Below, one piece after another: positions 1-8,983 of a stretch of 64,000 nucleotides of DNA (position 1 is the stretch's first letter; the number at the start of each line of letters is the position of its first letter). The DNA lies in assembly GCA_024102815.1 (NCBI GenBank), contig JAGFJJ010000049.1, forward strand, positions 32,789 to 96,788, read 5' to 3'. A program made the position numbers and the translations under genes. This DNA comes from Phycisphaerae bacterium. Lineage in GTDB: Bacteria > Planctomycetota > Phycisphaerae > UBA1845. The notes below the pieces were generated by a model, which saw only the letters and a list, made by a program, of their open reading frames with translations, ran no database searches and was not told where the DNA came from.

Positions 1-109
1 ACCAGTTGCACACGTAGCAACCCGGGTCGTTGATGGCGTCAAACGGAATCGTCGTGCCACAGGTCGTCGTCGTGTTGTTGCTCTGAGGGAACTGCGTCGC
101 GTTGTTCAT
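1..109 (-). CDS. N-terminal fragment of an unknown protein
   Basis: This is the first 36 codons of a gene that runs off the left edge of the window. The ATG at 107-109 is preceded on the minus strand by a good ribosome binding site (AAGGAGAG, 8 bases upstream). The visible peptide begins MNNATQFPQS and is rich in Asn and Thr, with three Cys (C17, C31, C34) of which the last two form a CxxC-like pair. No signal peptide or known domain is recognisable in the part that can be read. The clear start signal is the main reason to call it a gene; its function is unknown. Confidence 0.55.
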   Translation of the reverse strand, partial: MNNATQFPQSNNTTTTCGTTIPFDAINDPGCYVCNW

Positions 110-194
110 TCGTGTCTCTCCTTGGAAACAGATTTCCGACTAAAACCCGGTCAATCACCGACAACGGCGCCAGTTGCCATGTGAAGGGGAACCT

Positions 195-233
195 CCCCGG
201 ACCGACCTAACCAAGTGATCGGTGAGTCCGGGG
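195..233. terminator. Hairpin between the truncated gene and the SAM hydrolase gene
   Basis: CCCCGGAC at 195-202 pairs perfectly with GTCCGGGG at 226-233 across a 23-base loop. It lies downstream of the minus-strand gene ending at 375 and upstream of the truncated gene. No T-run follows, so it may be a weak terminator or a leader structure. Confidence 0.25.
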
Positions 234-374
234 CTGTGGTTTAATCTGGACCAAATCTTCAATGTCACGGGAAAGAAACGGCGATTCCCGATCCCGAGAG
301 GCGTGATCCTACGGAACGATCGCCCGCGAGATTCCGTTAACCGCGCCGTCCGAGAACCCGCCCGACCGATGGGC

Positions 375-1196
375 TCAGGACACTTCGACCACGACGTCTG
401 CCAAATCGGTGAATAACGCGTCCGCCCGACCGCAATTCACCGCGATCTCCATCAGATCGGCGCTGCCCACAAGGGCCAGCAACGCGCCGGGCGCTACTTC
501 GCCGAATGTGCTTCGGAGGGGGCCGATGTTCCGCCCTCCGCAGCGTACCTGAAGCGCATGCCCCGGTCGGCCCAGCGATTCCAGTTGCTCACGATGCACG
601 TTGCTCACGAGCGTCCCGAAGTGATCAACGTAAAGAACCTGCCCGTGAATGCTCTTTCCGGTCACGTCCGCCCGGCAGGAGATCGGAAGGACCTCGATGC
701 GATCCGTGGCACGTCCGAAATTGTGCAGGGGCGTGCCGTTGGCCAGATGCGCCGCAACGGGCGCCATGATATCCCGGCCATGGAAGGTCATCGAAAGCTG
801 AGTCTGAAAGTAATTTCGGTTCTCGATGACCAACATGTCCTCCGCCCGAAACTCGCGGTGAATGAAGGTCAGCAGCCCGTTATCCGGGGCGATCACGAAT
901 TGCCCGCCGTAGCGTCCAAGGAGAATGCGCCGCGACGTACCCACGCCCGGATCGACGACGGCCACGTGGATCGTGCCCGCCGGAAACCAGCGCATCGCCT
1001 GCCACAGTACAAAGCCTCCGTGGGTCACGTTCTGCGGGGCGATGCTGTGACAGATATCCGTCACCCGCGCTGCGGGAGCGATGCTCGCAATGACGCCCTT
1101 CATCGCCGCGACGTAATGATCGTGCAGGCCGAAATCGGTTGTCAGCGTGATATGAGGATCGCCGGGGCCCTGAGGGTCGCGATGGATCATCGGCAT
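375..1196 (-). CDS. S-adenosyl-L-methionine hydroxide adenosyltransferase (DUF62 family)
   Basis: This family cleaves SAM to adenosine and methionine using an activated water, and is related to SAM-dependent fluorinases and chlorinases. The 273-residue protein has the N-terminal TLTTDFGLHDHYVAAMKG motif, VVDPGVGTSRR, the central HGRDIMAP motif and the C-terminal YVDHFGTLVSN motif, covering both family domains at the usual length. The ATG at 1196 has an AGGTGA ribosome binding site 8 bases upstream. An upstream TTG at 1229 in the same frame is less likely. The gene is divergent from pcm, 119 bp away, so a repair theme around SAM metabolism is possible but unproven. The hydrolase reaction is assigned by family; no halogenase-specific feature was checked. 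Confidence 0.9.
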   Translation of the reverse strand: MPMIHRDPQGPGDPHITLTTDFGLHDHYVAAMKGVIASIAPAARVTDICHSIAPQNVTHGGFVLWQAMRWFPAGTIHVAVVDPGVGTSRRILLGRYGGQFVIAPDNGLLTFIHREFRAEDMLVIENRNYFQTQLSMTFHGRDIMAPVAAHLANGTPLHNFGRATDRIEVLPISCRADVTGKSIHGQVLYVDHFGTLVSNVHREQLESLGRPGHALQVRCGGRNIGPLRSTFGEVAPGALLALVGSADLMEIAVNCGRADALFTDLADVVVEVS

Positions 1197-1315
1197 CGTC
1201 CGTGTCACCTGGGGATGATGTGCATACAATTCAGCCTTGGGCGATAATCGGCCGAATCAGCGACAATCCGGCCGCTTACCGCGGATGCGCGTGTTCTCAA
1301 CTCGCCGATGTAACC

Positions 1316-1993
1316 ATGTTTGACCCTGCCGACAATAGTACCCGGTCAACCCGCGATGACATGATCGAGTACCACATTCGTGCCCGTGGCATTAAGGATG
1401 CCCGCGTGCTTCGTGCTCTGCGGCAGATCCCACGCGAACGCTTCGTCACGCCGCAGGCACAGGCGAACGCCTACGACGACCAGCCTCTTCCGATCGGCTT
1501 TGGGCAGACCATCAGCCAGCCGTTCATCGTCGCGTACATGACGGAGAAGCTCGCCGTCGAGCCGAGCCATCGCGTACTCGAAATCGGTACCGGGTCGGGC
1601 TTCCAGACCGCCCTGCTCGCCCTGCTCGCCGCACGGGTGTACACCGTGGAGCGCGTCGCCGAACTCAGCCGCCAGGCTCGGCATGTGCTCCATGAACTGG
1701 CGCTGGAAAACGTCTCGTTTCGGGTCGGGGACGGCACGGCCGGCTGGCCTGAAGAGGCCCCGTACAATCGCATTCTCGTCACTGCCGGCGCACCGGCCGT
1801 GCCCCTCGCTCTTCGAGATCAGCTTGCCGATCAGGGGCGACTCATCATCCCCGTCGGTGGCACCACCGAGCAGCGCCTCATTCTCGGCGAACGCCGCGGC
1901 GAGCACTTTGTTGAGACGCCGCTGCTGCCCTGCCGCTTTGTCCAGCTTCTGGGCTCCCAGGGTTGGCCGGAAGGCGAGACTCCGACATCTTGA
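1316..1993 (+). CDS. pcm: Protein-L-isoaspartate O-methyltransferase
   Basis: PCMT methylates isoaspartyl residues in aged proteins using SAM, starting their repair to aspartate. The protein has the family N-terminal helix ([19 protein letters not shown], then RFVTPQ), the substrate loop [13 protein letters not shown] and the SAM-binding motif [15 protein letters not shown], then [11 protein letters not shown] and GRLIIPVGG. This is the full family order. The reading frame is open back to 1202, but that would overlap the divergent gene region. The ATG at 1316 gives 225 residues, close to the usual length, and a second ATG at 1361 is possible. Neither has a clear ribosome binding site. Confidence 0.93.
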   Translation: MFDPADNSTRSTRDDMIEYHIRARGIKDARVLRALRQIPRERFVTPQAQANAYDDQPLPIGFGQTISQPFIVAYMTEKLAVEPSHRVLEIGTGSGFQTALLALLAARVYTVERVAELSRQARHVLHELALENVSFRVGDGTAGWPEEAPYNRILVTAGAPAVPLALRDQLADQGRLIIPVGGTTEQRLILGERRGEHFVETPLLPCRFVQLLGSQGWPEGETPTS

Positions 1994-2095
1994 GAGAATC
2001 GCGAGTTCATTCTACCTTCGTGGCTCAGACGGCTTGTCGATTGTAACGGGCCCATCGGCCTCTTGTCGCAAGGCCCCTCTTTAGGAATCACACCC

Positions 2096-3163
2096 ATGAC
2101 ACGAAACCCGATTCTTCTCGCAACGATCCTGCTGCTCGCGTCACCTGCCATGTCGCGCGGCGAAGAGCCCACGCGCGGCGCGCCGGCTTCTCCGTCGCGG
2201 CGGACGCTGCCTCCCGAGGGAGACGAATCCAAGTACCTTGCCAACATTACGCAGCTTACCTCAAACGACATGGGCTTGTTCAATGCCGGCGAGGCGTATT
2301 TCTCACCGGACGGCCGTACGGTGATTTTCCAGGCCACACCCATCGGCAAGCAGGAATACCAGATCTACACGCTCGATCTCAAATCCAACGAGCTGCGGAT
2401 GGTGAGCACGGGCAAGGGCGCCTGCACGTGCTCGTTCTTCCGACCGGACGGCAAGAAGATCATCTTCGCCTCCAGCCACCTCGATCCCCACGTGGACGAG
2501 CCCAAGCCGGCGGAAAGCGCCGGCCGCTACAAGTGGGCGTTCAATGAGCACATGGACATCTTCGAAGCCGACCCGGACGGCTCCAACCTTCGACGCCTCA
2601 ACGACGCGCCCGGTTATGACGCCGAGGGTGCCTACGCTCCGGACGGAAAATCCATCGTCTTCACATCGCAACGCGATGGCGACCTCGAGATTTACGTCAT
2701 GGATGCCGACGGCAAGAATCCCCGCCGCATCACGCACGGCAAGGGCTACGACGGCGGCCCCTTCTTCTCTCCCGACGGAAAGCAGATCATCTATCGTGGC
2801 GACCGCCGCGGCGATGAGAACCTCCAGCTCCGCATTGTGAACGCCGACGGCACCGACGATCGCGCCATCACCGACAACGATGTCTTCAACTGGTGTCCGT
2901 ACTGGTACCCCAACGGCAGGGCGATCATCTTCACCCAGGCCGATCATGCCGCTTATCGCCGGGGGGAGCGCCCCAATTACGATCTTTACCTGACCACGCC
3001 CAAGGGTGACCGTTTCGTTCGGGTGACGTTTTCTCCCGATTTTGACGGCCTGCCCGTCTTCAGTCCGGACGGGAAGAAACTGATGTGGACATCCAAGCGA
3101 GGCGGGCTTGAAGAGCCTCAGGTGTTCATCGCGGACTTCACGCTCCCCGAGGACTTGCGTTAG
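2096..3163 (+). CDS. Exported TolB-like beta-propeller protein (PD40 repeats)
   Basis: The protein has a signal peptide (MTRNPILLATILLLASPAMS) followed by about six WD40-like PD40 repeats. Each carries a variant of SPDGKxIxF: PDGRTVIF, RPDGKKIIF, APDGKSIVF, SPDGKQIIY, YPNGRAIIF and SPDGKKLMW. Repeats 3 and 4 also carry IYVMDADG and RIVNADGTD. This is the fold of the TolB periplasmic propeller. The protein is about 355 residues and lacks an obvious TolB N-terminal domain, so it is a TolB-like propeller and not certainly TolB of the Tol-Pal system. No tol or pal genes are nearby. The ATG at 2096 was chosen because the signal peptide begins there. Confidence 0.85.
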   Translation: MTRNPILLATILLLASPAMSRGEEPTRGAPASPSRRTLPPEGDESKYLANITQLTSNDMGLFNAGEAYFSPDGRTVIFQATPIGKQEYQIYTLDLKSNELRMVSTGKGACTCSFFRPDGKKIIFASSHLDPHVDEPKPAESAGRYKWAFNEHMDIFEADPDGSNLRRLNDAPGYDAEGAYAPDGKSIVFTSQRDGDLEIYVMDADGKNPRRITHGKGYDGGPFFSPDGKQIIYRGDRRGDENLQLRIVNADGTDDRAITDNDVFNWCPYWYPNGRAIIFTQADHAAYRRGERPNYDLYLTTPKGDRFVRVTFSPDFDGLPVFSPDGKKLMWTSKRGGLEEPQVFIADFTLPEDLR

Positions 3164-3299
3164 GCGTCGGCGGAAAACGCGCGGCCCATTCGAAACGCAT
3201 CATTCGGGGAGGATTCCGAAACCGGAACTCGCAGGCGAGCGGTGTGGCACTGCCCACGTGCGGTGCTTTTTCAGAATCGAATTGAAGCAATACACCCCA

Positions 3300-3845
3300 T
3301 CACGGCGTTGACCTGTCTTTCCCAGAACGTCCGGGGAAATTGCGCAAAGGGTCAAGCTCCTGCCGATGCAGAATCGCACCGCAGCGGGGACAACGAAGGC
3401 CGTCTTCCGCGAAGACCCACTCCCCTTTTCCCCCGACTCCCGATTCGAGGCGAAGCTCGGAAACATGGGCACGCCCGTCGGGCCCCTTCGTAAACCGGAC
3501 CGCAACCTCGAAGGGGCCGTGCTTGTCGCATTCAAACGTTTCCACAGGATATGCCGGTCGACCGCAACGCGGGCAGGCTCGCGGCTCGGACTGGCCGCTT
3601 TCATAAAAATAGTGCCCGCCTTCACACTTCCAGCGTAGTTGGACATCGCGCAAGGTACGCTGCGGCGCCACCGTGGGACGATCCTGGCGCCAGACGCGCC
3701 ACGCTGCAAACAGGAGGATCGCCGCAAGCGATGCGACAAGCAGACTGATCGTCGCAGTGCGGTAAACGGATTGCTGAGCTACGATGCGGACTGTCCGACG
3801 CCGCCCTTCCCTGGACCGGCGACGTTCAGACGAGGTAGGGGTCAT
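3300..3845 (-). CDS. Membrane-anchored zinc-ribbon protein
   Basis: This 181-residue protein has a basic N-terminus, one transmembrane segment (about residues 32-49) and two cysteine pairs typical of zinc ribbons: CPRCGRPAYP near residue 92 and CPRCGAILH near residue 152. A further Cys/His set (WKCEGGHYFYE, FECDKHGPFEV) may complete the metal sites. The start codon overlaps the stop of the upstream pseudopilin gene (ATGA at 3842-3845), which implies translational coupling and a shared role. No known function; a structural or assembly role next to the pseudopilin is plausible. Confidence 0.75.
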   Translation of the reverse strand: MTPTSSERRRSREGRRRTVRIVAQQSVYRTATISLLVASLAAILLFAAWRVWRQDRPTVAPQRTLRDVQLRWKCEGGHYFYESGQSEPRACPRCGRPAYPVETFECDKHGPFEVAVRFTKGPDGRAHVSELRLESGVGGKGEWVFAEDGLRCPRCGAILHRQELDPLRNFPGRSGKDRSTP

Positions 3846-4774
3846 CTCTTAAGACGTTCAACGCGGAGCGGTCCGGTCCACCAGAACAGACGGTCCTTCG
3901 CAAAAGAGTAGTGGAATAGACGGTTCTGAACCGGCAGGCCGCAAAGCGTACAACCACCGGCGAGGCAGTCTTCATAACGGAATCGAAGCTCCCGCTGCAT
4001 GACTTCATCGGTGCGGACGGACCGAACACCGCCACCGAGCGTCAGGATGTTGATCCCGCGCCAGTGCCTCGTGGTCAGCCAGGGCTCCTGCATCCGCTGC
4101 GCGAACATGTCGAACCCATCGTCCCAGGAAAGCTGCCCGGCGTTCCTCGAAGGCCCCCCTGAGAAAGGTTTGCCATCCGGCTTGGGAGGAGCTTGCCCCG
4201 CAAAGGTGTCAGGCCCCATGTCCGCCACCATGATCGTATCCAGCGGATGCGAGGGATGGTTGCGATCGAGGTCGGCAAGCTGGCCGCCGGCGGCCGTCAT
4301 CATGAAACTGTTGATCCCGTAGCTCGGATAGTCGGCAACATTCGGGTCGCGCATGAAATTGGGCGACTGAATGATGCGTAGACGATACGGATCCTCCGGA
4401 CAGGTCAGTGCGACGGGATCCTGCATGTAGTTCGGGAAGAGCTTCAGGAACCAGACATTCGGCGACTGCTCCACATCACCGGAGGAACGCGCGTTGGAAA
4501 GCGGAGACGGCGGCGGCGTTTTCACATCGGCCGGCAGCCAGCCGTCATTCTCCAACCGGTATACTTGAAGGCTCTGGTAGATGCTGCGAAGGTTGTGCTT
4601 GCAGACCGTGTCGGAAGCCATCTTCATCGTGCGATGCAACGATGGAAGAAGCATGGTGATCAGGATGCCGATGATGGCGATCACCACCAGCGTCTCGATC
4701 AGGGTGGTTGCTTCTCTACGGAAGTACCTTCCGTTTGCAACCCCAGCACAGGCTGATCGCGAAAGAGGTGTCAT
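3842..4774 (-). CDS. Pseudopilin-like protein with prepilin N-terminal segment
   Basis: The N-terminus has the prepilin pattern: a short basic leader (SRSACAGVANGRYFRREA), then TTLIETLVVIAIIGIL as the hydrophobic alpha-1 helix with Glu at position +5. The usual Gly-Phe at the processing site is Ala-Thr here, so processing efficiency is uncertain. The rest resembles large planctomycete pseudopilins: CKHNLRSIYQSLQVYRLENDGWLP, a YGINSFMM segment, and a C-terminal TRHWRGINILTLGGGVRSV block. These resemble type II secretion GspG/H-like proteins and are often encoded outside secretion operons. The ATG at 4774 is preferred to a GTG at 4795. It is coupled to the downstream zinc-ribbon gene. Confidence 0.8.
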   Translation of the reverse strand: MTPLSRSACAGVANGRYFRREATTLIETLVVIAIIGILITMLLPSLHRTMKMASDTVCKHNLRSIYQSLQVYRLENDGWLPADVKTPPPSPLSNARSSGDVEQSPNVWFLKLFPNYMQDPVALTCPEDPYRLRIIQSPNFMRDPNVADYPSYGINSFMMTAAGGQLADLDRNHPSHPLDTIMVADMGPDTFAGQAPPKPDGKPFSGGPSRNAGQLSWDDGFDMFAQRMQEPWLTTRHWRGINILTLGGGVRSVRTDEVMQRELRFRYEDCLAGGCTLCGLPVQNRLFHYSFAKDRLFWWTGPLRVERLKR

Positions 4775-4960
4775 GGCACGACGTCCAGCATACACCGATT
4801 CCGACAGAAACGCAACGATTTTTTACGGACTGAAGAACTTTTGCATCTTTCCGTCACAATTCTCACGTCCGGCGGTGACAATTGGTTTATCGGCAAGCGC
4901 CTTTGAAAAAATCGCCGAACTTCGCTAACCTCCTGTCCACCCGGGGAGCCTTTCCATTAT

Positions 4961-4976
4961 TGGTGCATCTGCACCA
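4961..4976. promoter_or_regulatory. Palindrome just upstream of the radical SAM gene
   Basis: TGGTGCA at 4961-4967 and TGCACCA at 4970-4976 form a perfect inverted repeat with a 2-base centre, 17 bases before the GTG start at 4994. Such a short spacer suits a protein-bound operator better than an RNA hairpin. It lies in the 219-bp divergent region between the pseudopilin and radical SAM genes. Confidence 0.35.
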
Positions 4977-4993
4977 CAAGCAGCAGTGTAATT

Positions 4994-6856
4994 GTGAAAC
5001 AGCTTCTGAATAATCGAGTCTCCGACGAGTTGCTGCCCTTCGTTCGTCAACCGGGCCAATACATCGGCGGTGAGATTAACCAACTCGCCCGGCCCGGGGA
5101 CTGGGAGCGGGCCGAGGTCCGCGTCGCCGTCGCCTTTCCCGACGCCTACACCATCGGGATGTCGCACCTCGGGTGCCAGATCCTCTACTGGCTGATTAAC
5201 CATACTCCCGGGTGCGCGGCCGAGCGCGTCTACTGCCCATGGCTGGACGCCGAAGAGATCATGCGCCGCCGGCGCATCCCCCTGTTCACCTGGGATACGC
5301 GCCAACCGGTTGCCACCGCAGACATCCTCGCGGTCTCGCTCCAGTACGAGATGGCCTTTACCTCCGTGCTCCAGATTCTCGATTTGACGGGCATCCCGCT
5401 GCGCAGCCGTAATCGAGACGACACCCACCCGCTGGTCATCGCGGGGGGTCCCCAAGCCGACAATCCCGAGCCTGTTGCCGACTTCGTCGATCTCGTCGTC
5501 ATCGGAGACGGCGAGGGCTCCATGGCCGCCATCCTCGAGACGGCGCAGGAATTGAAGAGGTCCGGCGTCCGGCGGCGAGAGATGATTCCCATCCTCGCCC
5601 GGCGCTTTCCTTGGGCCTATGCGCCAGGACTTTACGAGGTCAGCTACCGCCCTGACGGAACGATCGACGCCACCCGCCCGAACGATCCGACGTTGCCGGC
5701 CGCAATCACCCGCTGCCAGACGCCCGATTTCGAGAACGCCCCCTTTCCGGTCCGCCCGATCGTCCCCTGGGTCGAAGTCGTTCACGACCGTATTGCCATC
5801 GAAATTATGCGCGGCTGTCCCCAGAGATGCCGCTTTTGTCACGCGGGTTACACCAAGCGCCCGCTGGGCATGCGCAGCGTGGACCAGATCTTGGGCATGG
5901 CCGAGGAAATGTACCGCTCGACCGGTCAAGAGGAGCTCGGCCTGCTCTCTCTTTCCACGGCAGATTACCCGCATCTGCGCGAACTCGCGGAGCGGGTGAA
6001 CGAGCGGTTTGCCTCGCGGCATGTGAACATCTCCGTTCCATCGCTGCGTGTGGACAAGATGCTTCAGAACATTCCCTGGATGGTCAGCACGGTTCGCAAG
6101 GGTGGGCTGACCATGGCCGTAGAAGCCGCCAGCGACGACCTTCGCGCCGCGATCCGCAAACTGGTCACCGATGGAAATCTGCTCGACGGCGTCAAGGAGG
6201 CTTACCGGGCCGGTTGGCGAACCGTAAAGCTCTACTTCATGTGCGGTTTCCCGGGGGAACGGCCGGAAGACATCGAAGAGATCGTTCATCTGTCGCGACG
6301 CGTGAGCGAGGCCCGCCGTGATGTCGCCAGCGGGCCCGCACAGGTAAATGCTTCCGTCGGCTGGCTCGTGCCCAAACCGTACACACCGTTCCAATGGGCG
6401 GCACAACCCCGCGCCGAGTACTTTCACGACGCACGGCGACGCATGGCCAGCGTTCTCCAAGGTTATAATGGGAGCAACGGCCGAGCGGGCAAGGGCAAGA
6501 AGAAGTCCAAGACGTATCGAGGGGTGAAAATCAAGACACACTCCGTGGAGCGATCCGTGCTCGAAGGCGTATTCGCCCGCGGCGATCGCCGCCTGGCCCC
6601 GGTCATCGAGCGTGCCTACCAGATGGGCGCCCGCTTCGACGGCTGGGACGAATGTTTCAATTCCCGTTTGTGGGACGATGCTTTTGCGGCCGAGTGCGTT
6701 GACCCCGCGTGGTATGCCCACCGCGAGCGCCGCCCGGACGAGGTTTTTCCCTGGTCTCACCTCCACGCTGGACCGCCCACCGACTATCTCGCACGGCAAT
6801 ACGACGACGTGTTCACGCAGATCGGCCGGGAGCGGCCGGTCGTACAGTTGGTGTAA
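4994..6856 (+). CDS. TIGR03960-type B12-binding-like radical SAM protein
   Basis: The N-terminal half has a cobalamin-binding-like domain (VAFPDAYTIGMSHLG near residues 46-60, VIAGGPQADNPEP, VVIGDGEGS). The radical SAM core follows, with the cluster motif C275xxxC279xxC282 in EIMRGCPQRCRFCHAG and later KLYFMCGFPGERPEDIEEI. This order and length (620 residues) match the uncharacterised TIGR03960 family, whose members are often followed by a DUF2344 partner. That partner is not present here, since the next gene is convergent. The start is GTG at 4994 with no clear ribosome binding site, and no better in-frame start covers the conserved N-terminus. The substrate is unknown. Confidence 0.88.
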   Translation: MKQLLNNRVSDELLPFVRQPGQYIGGEINQLARPGDWERAEVRVAVAFPDAYTIGMSHLGCQILYWLINHTPGCAAERVYCPWLDAEEIMRRRRIPLFTWDTRQPVATADILAVSLQYEMAFTSVLQILDLTGIPLRSRNRDDTHPLVIAGGPQADNPEPVADFVDLVVIGDGEGSMAAILETAQELKRSGVRRREMIPILARRFPWAYAPGLYEVSYRPDGTIDATRPNDPTLPAAITRCQTPDFENAPFPVRPIVPWVEVVHDRIAIEIMRGCPQRCRFCHAGYTKRPLGMRSVDQILGMAEEMYRSTGQEELGLLSLSTADYPHLRELAERVNERFASRHVNISVPSLRVDKMLQNIPWMVSTVRKGGLTMAVEAASDDLRAAIRKLVTDGNLLDGVKEAYRAGWRTVKLYFMCGFPGERPEDIEEIVHLSRRVSEARRDVASGPAQVNASVGWLVPKPYTPFQWAAQPRAEYFHDARRRMASVLQGYNGSNGRAGKGKKKSKTYRGVKIKTHSVERSVLEGVFARGDRRLAPVIERAYQMGARFDGWDECFNSRLWDDAFAAECVDPAWYAHRERRPDEVFPWSHLHAGPPTDYLARQYDDVFTQIGRERPVVQLV

Positions 6857-6914
6857 TCTCGAGAGGTCCGGCGGTCGAGGCGCCCGCGACTTCGCGTCGA
6901 ATTCGAATGGTGAC

Positions 6915-7997
6915 TCAGCCCGCCTGGGTCCGAGCGCTCACATATCCCCATACGGTCAGGACAAGCATGAGAACGAGAAGGAACCCTCCGGCGCATCGCA
7001 CCAGAAAGGTCCGGAATCGCGATGAACCCGGAGGATCGAGGAATGGTGCCGCCAACGCGAAGAGGAGCATCGCGGCGAAGCCGACGCCCACCGCCGCTTC
7101 CGATGCCGCCCCCGGAAGCCACTTCCCCGCCAAGCGGATCGCCTGGAAGCCGCCGAGGAAATACCACTCCGGATGAATCCCCAGGGGCGTGGGACTGAGT
7201 GGATCGGCCGGCGGGCCCACGTGCTGCGGGACGGCGGCGGCAACGACAAACAGAACACTCAGGGCAGTCAGCCAGAGAAAAAGCTCGCCGCGCATGTACT
7301 CGGGCCAGAAGGGACGCGAGCGAAGCATCGCACTCGATCCAGGCCGTTCATGCGCGTCGGTTCGTAAACCATGGTGCTGGATGAGCCAGAGATGCGCTCC
7401 GACGAGCAGCACGAGTGTCCAGGGTAAGACCGCCACATGGAGTGCGAAGAAGCGTCGCACGGTAACGTCGGTCAGTTCCGAACCGCCCAGCACGACATTC
7501 GTGATCCACTCGCCCAGAGCGGGGACTCCGGCCAGCAGTTGCAGGCCAATCTGCGTGGCAAAGAACCCTCGCTCATCGAGGGGCAGCACATACCCACTGA
7601 ATGCCAGCGTCAGCACAAGGCCCATCATCGCCAGCCCGGTCCACCAGGTGACCTCTCGCGGGCGCTGATAGGCGCGCATGAAAAAGGCGGTCGCTCCATG
7701 AACGACCAGGCAGAGAATCAATGCATCTGCAGCCCGGGCATGCAGCGAGCGAATCCACTGCCCGTGTGGAACTTCCTCGATGATATTCGTCACGGACGCG
7801 TGGGCCTCAGCGCTGCCCGGATGGTAGTACATCAGGAGCAGCAGGCCGGTAACGACCTGGACGCCGAGCAGCAGAAGCGCCAGCCCGCCGCCGTAATACC
7901 ACAGCGAATGGCGATGAACCGGGATTTCTTTGTGCCGCCCGACGGCGCGCAGGGCCTCCAGCCCGAGACGCTGATCCAACCATCGGAGGAGAGGCAT
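6915..7997 (-). CDS. Cytochrome b (b6f-type heme spacing), last gene of the GMC-Rieske operon
   Basis: This membrane diheme protein transfers electrons between quinones and the Rieske centre. The four heme ligands are H86 and H100 (13 residues between) and H187 and H202 (14 between); the longer second spacing is the b6f-like pattern. The quinol-site sequence PEWY is present in IHPEWYFLGGF. N- and C-terminal cytochrome b parts are fused in 360 residues with about eight hydrophobic segments. It follows the Rieske gene by 18 bp, the last of four same-strand genes (GMC flavoprotein, Tat small subunit, Rieske, cytochrome b). No c-type cytochrome gene is in the operon, so the electron acceptor is not visible. 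Confidence 0.9.
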   Translation of the reverse strand: MPLLRWLDQRLGLEALRAVGRHKEIPVHRHSLWYYGGGLALLLLGVQVVTGLLLLMYYHPGSAEAHASVTNIIEEVPHGQWIRSLHARAADALILCLVVHGATAFFMRAYQRPREVTWWTGLAMMGLVLTLAFSGYVLPLDERGFFATQIGLQLLAGVPALGEWITNVVLGGSELTDVTVRRFFALHVAVLPWTLVLLVGAHLWLIQHHGLRTDAHERPGSSAMLRSRPFWPEYMRGELFLWLTALSVLFVVAAAVPQHVGPPADPLSPTPLGIHPEWYFLGGFQAIRLAGKWLPGAASEAAVGVGFAAMLLFALAAPFLDPPGSSRFRTFLVRCAGGFLLVLMLVLTVWGYVSARTQAG

Positions 7998-8015
7998 TGG
8001 TTCACCTTACTTCCA

Positions 8016-8483
8016 TCAAGCCCGCGAGACTCTCACATCTTCGCCTTGAATCTCGACCCGCCATTGCGGCAAGGCACGGGTCGGTGGCCCGGCGAGCGCC
8101 CGCCCGTCGCGGACATCGAACACACCCTCGTGACAGGGACAGAAGATCCGCTCCTGCTCGGGCTGGTAGCGCACCGTACAGCGTAGATGCGTGCAGAAAG
8201 CGCTGAAGGCGGCCCAAGTACCGTCGGCATAGTGGATGAGGAGCCCCGGCTCGTGGCCCATCTGAAAGTACGTGCCCTCGCCGGGATGAACTTCGAGCGC
8301 GGCCTTGGGCAGCAGCACCTCGTGCGTCTGCTGCTCATCCGCCTGCTGCTGAGCCGCCGCCGCCAGAAAACGGTACGCGGGATACCCGAGGCTCATCGCG
8401 TACGCTGCCGAGGCAACGCCCAGCGCGGCGCCGGAGAACTCGCGGCGACTTACCGGATTTCCTTCAGACTCCGACGGCTTCAT
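8016..8483 (-). CDS. Rieske [2Fe-2S] protein
   Basis: This is the iron-sulfur subunit of a quinol-oxidising complex. The 155-residue protein has a Tat-like start (VSRREFSGAALG), one transmembrane anchor (about residues 18-42) and a C-terminal Rieske domain. The cluster boxes are complete: C97-T-H99-L-R-C102 and C115-P-C117-H118, with C102 and C117 as the likely disulfide pair. The start codon overlaps the end of the upstream gene by 20 bp and the cytochrome b gene follows 18 bp after its stop, so it belongs to one operon with the GMC dehydrogenase genes. Confidence 0.93.
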   Translation of the reverse strand: MKPSESEGNPVSRREFSGAALGVASAAYAMSLGYPAYRFLAAAAQQQADEQQTHEVLLPKAALEVHPGEGTYFQMGHEPGLLIHYADGTWAAFSAFCTHLRCTVRYQPEQERIFCPCHEGVFDVRDGRALAGPPTRALPQWRVEIQGEDVRVSRA

Positions 8484-8973
8484 CAGGGTTCCTCAATCGG
8501 GCAAAGGGATTCCGGCACGGCTCCTTGCCGGGCGCGTAATAGTTTCGATAGACCGGCGCCTGGCGCCGATCCGCTTCGAAATAATTTGTCGAGAGCAGGA
8601 ACTGCGTGATGAGCTTTTCTTCCCAGTTCTCGATCTGCGTTCCCAGGTTGGCCCGCTCCTGGAGGATGTTCGTCCAGGCATACACCGGCCAGGCGAAGCT
8701 GAATTTGTACTCCCGGCTGTCCATCGGCTCCCGGCGGATGCGATCACGGGCGAAGCGGTGGAAGTCCGTCTCCGAGAATCCGAGCCCCGAGAGATGGCGG
8801 CGAAGCGCAGCAATTACCAGGCGCATGTGTCTGCCGGCGTCCGTCCAGAGGCCGTCCAGCGCACCGCCCGCAACGAGGTTGACGCCCGTGCCGACCGCGA
8901 GGACTCCAACGAAGGCCCGCCGGGACAATCCCCGCTTGTTCTCCGGTCTCGGTTTTTCCGCGTGATCCTCCAT
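8464..8973 (-). CDS. Tat-signal small subunit, likely gamma-subunit of the GMC dehydrogenase
   Basis: This 169-residue protein has a twin-arginine signal (LSRRAFVGVLAVGTGVNLVAGG) and no transmembrane segment after it. Small Tat-bearing proteins next to GMC flavoproteins (gluconate 2-dehydrogenase subunit 3 / FAD-glucose dehydrogenase gamma-subunit) help fold the flavoprotein and carry it across the membrane. Size, position and signal fit that role, because the adjacent GMC protein has no signal of its own. Sequence similarity to that family is not strong by eye, so the assignment is by context. It starts 10 bp after the GMC gene and overlaps the Rieske gene by 20 bp. Confidence 0.7.
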   Translation of the reverse strand: MEDHAEKPRPENKRGLSRRAFVGVLAVGTGVNLVAGGALDGLWTDAGRHMRLVIAALRRHLSGLGFSETDFHRFARDRIRREPMDSREYKFSFAWPVYAWTNILQERANLGTQIENWEEKLITQFLLSTNYFEADRRQAPVYRNYYAPGKEPCRNPFARLRNPDEAVGV

Positions 8974-8983
8974 GCAAGTTCCT

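Noticed and set aside
4925..6799. Long minus-strand frame opposite the radical SAM gene
   Set aside because: The sense strand has a complete CxxxCxxC radical SAM gene; the antisense frame shows no motif.
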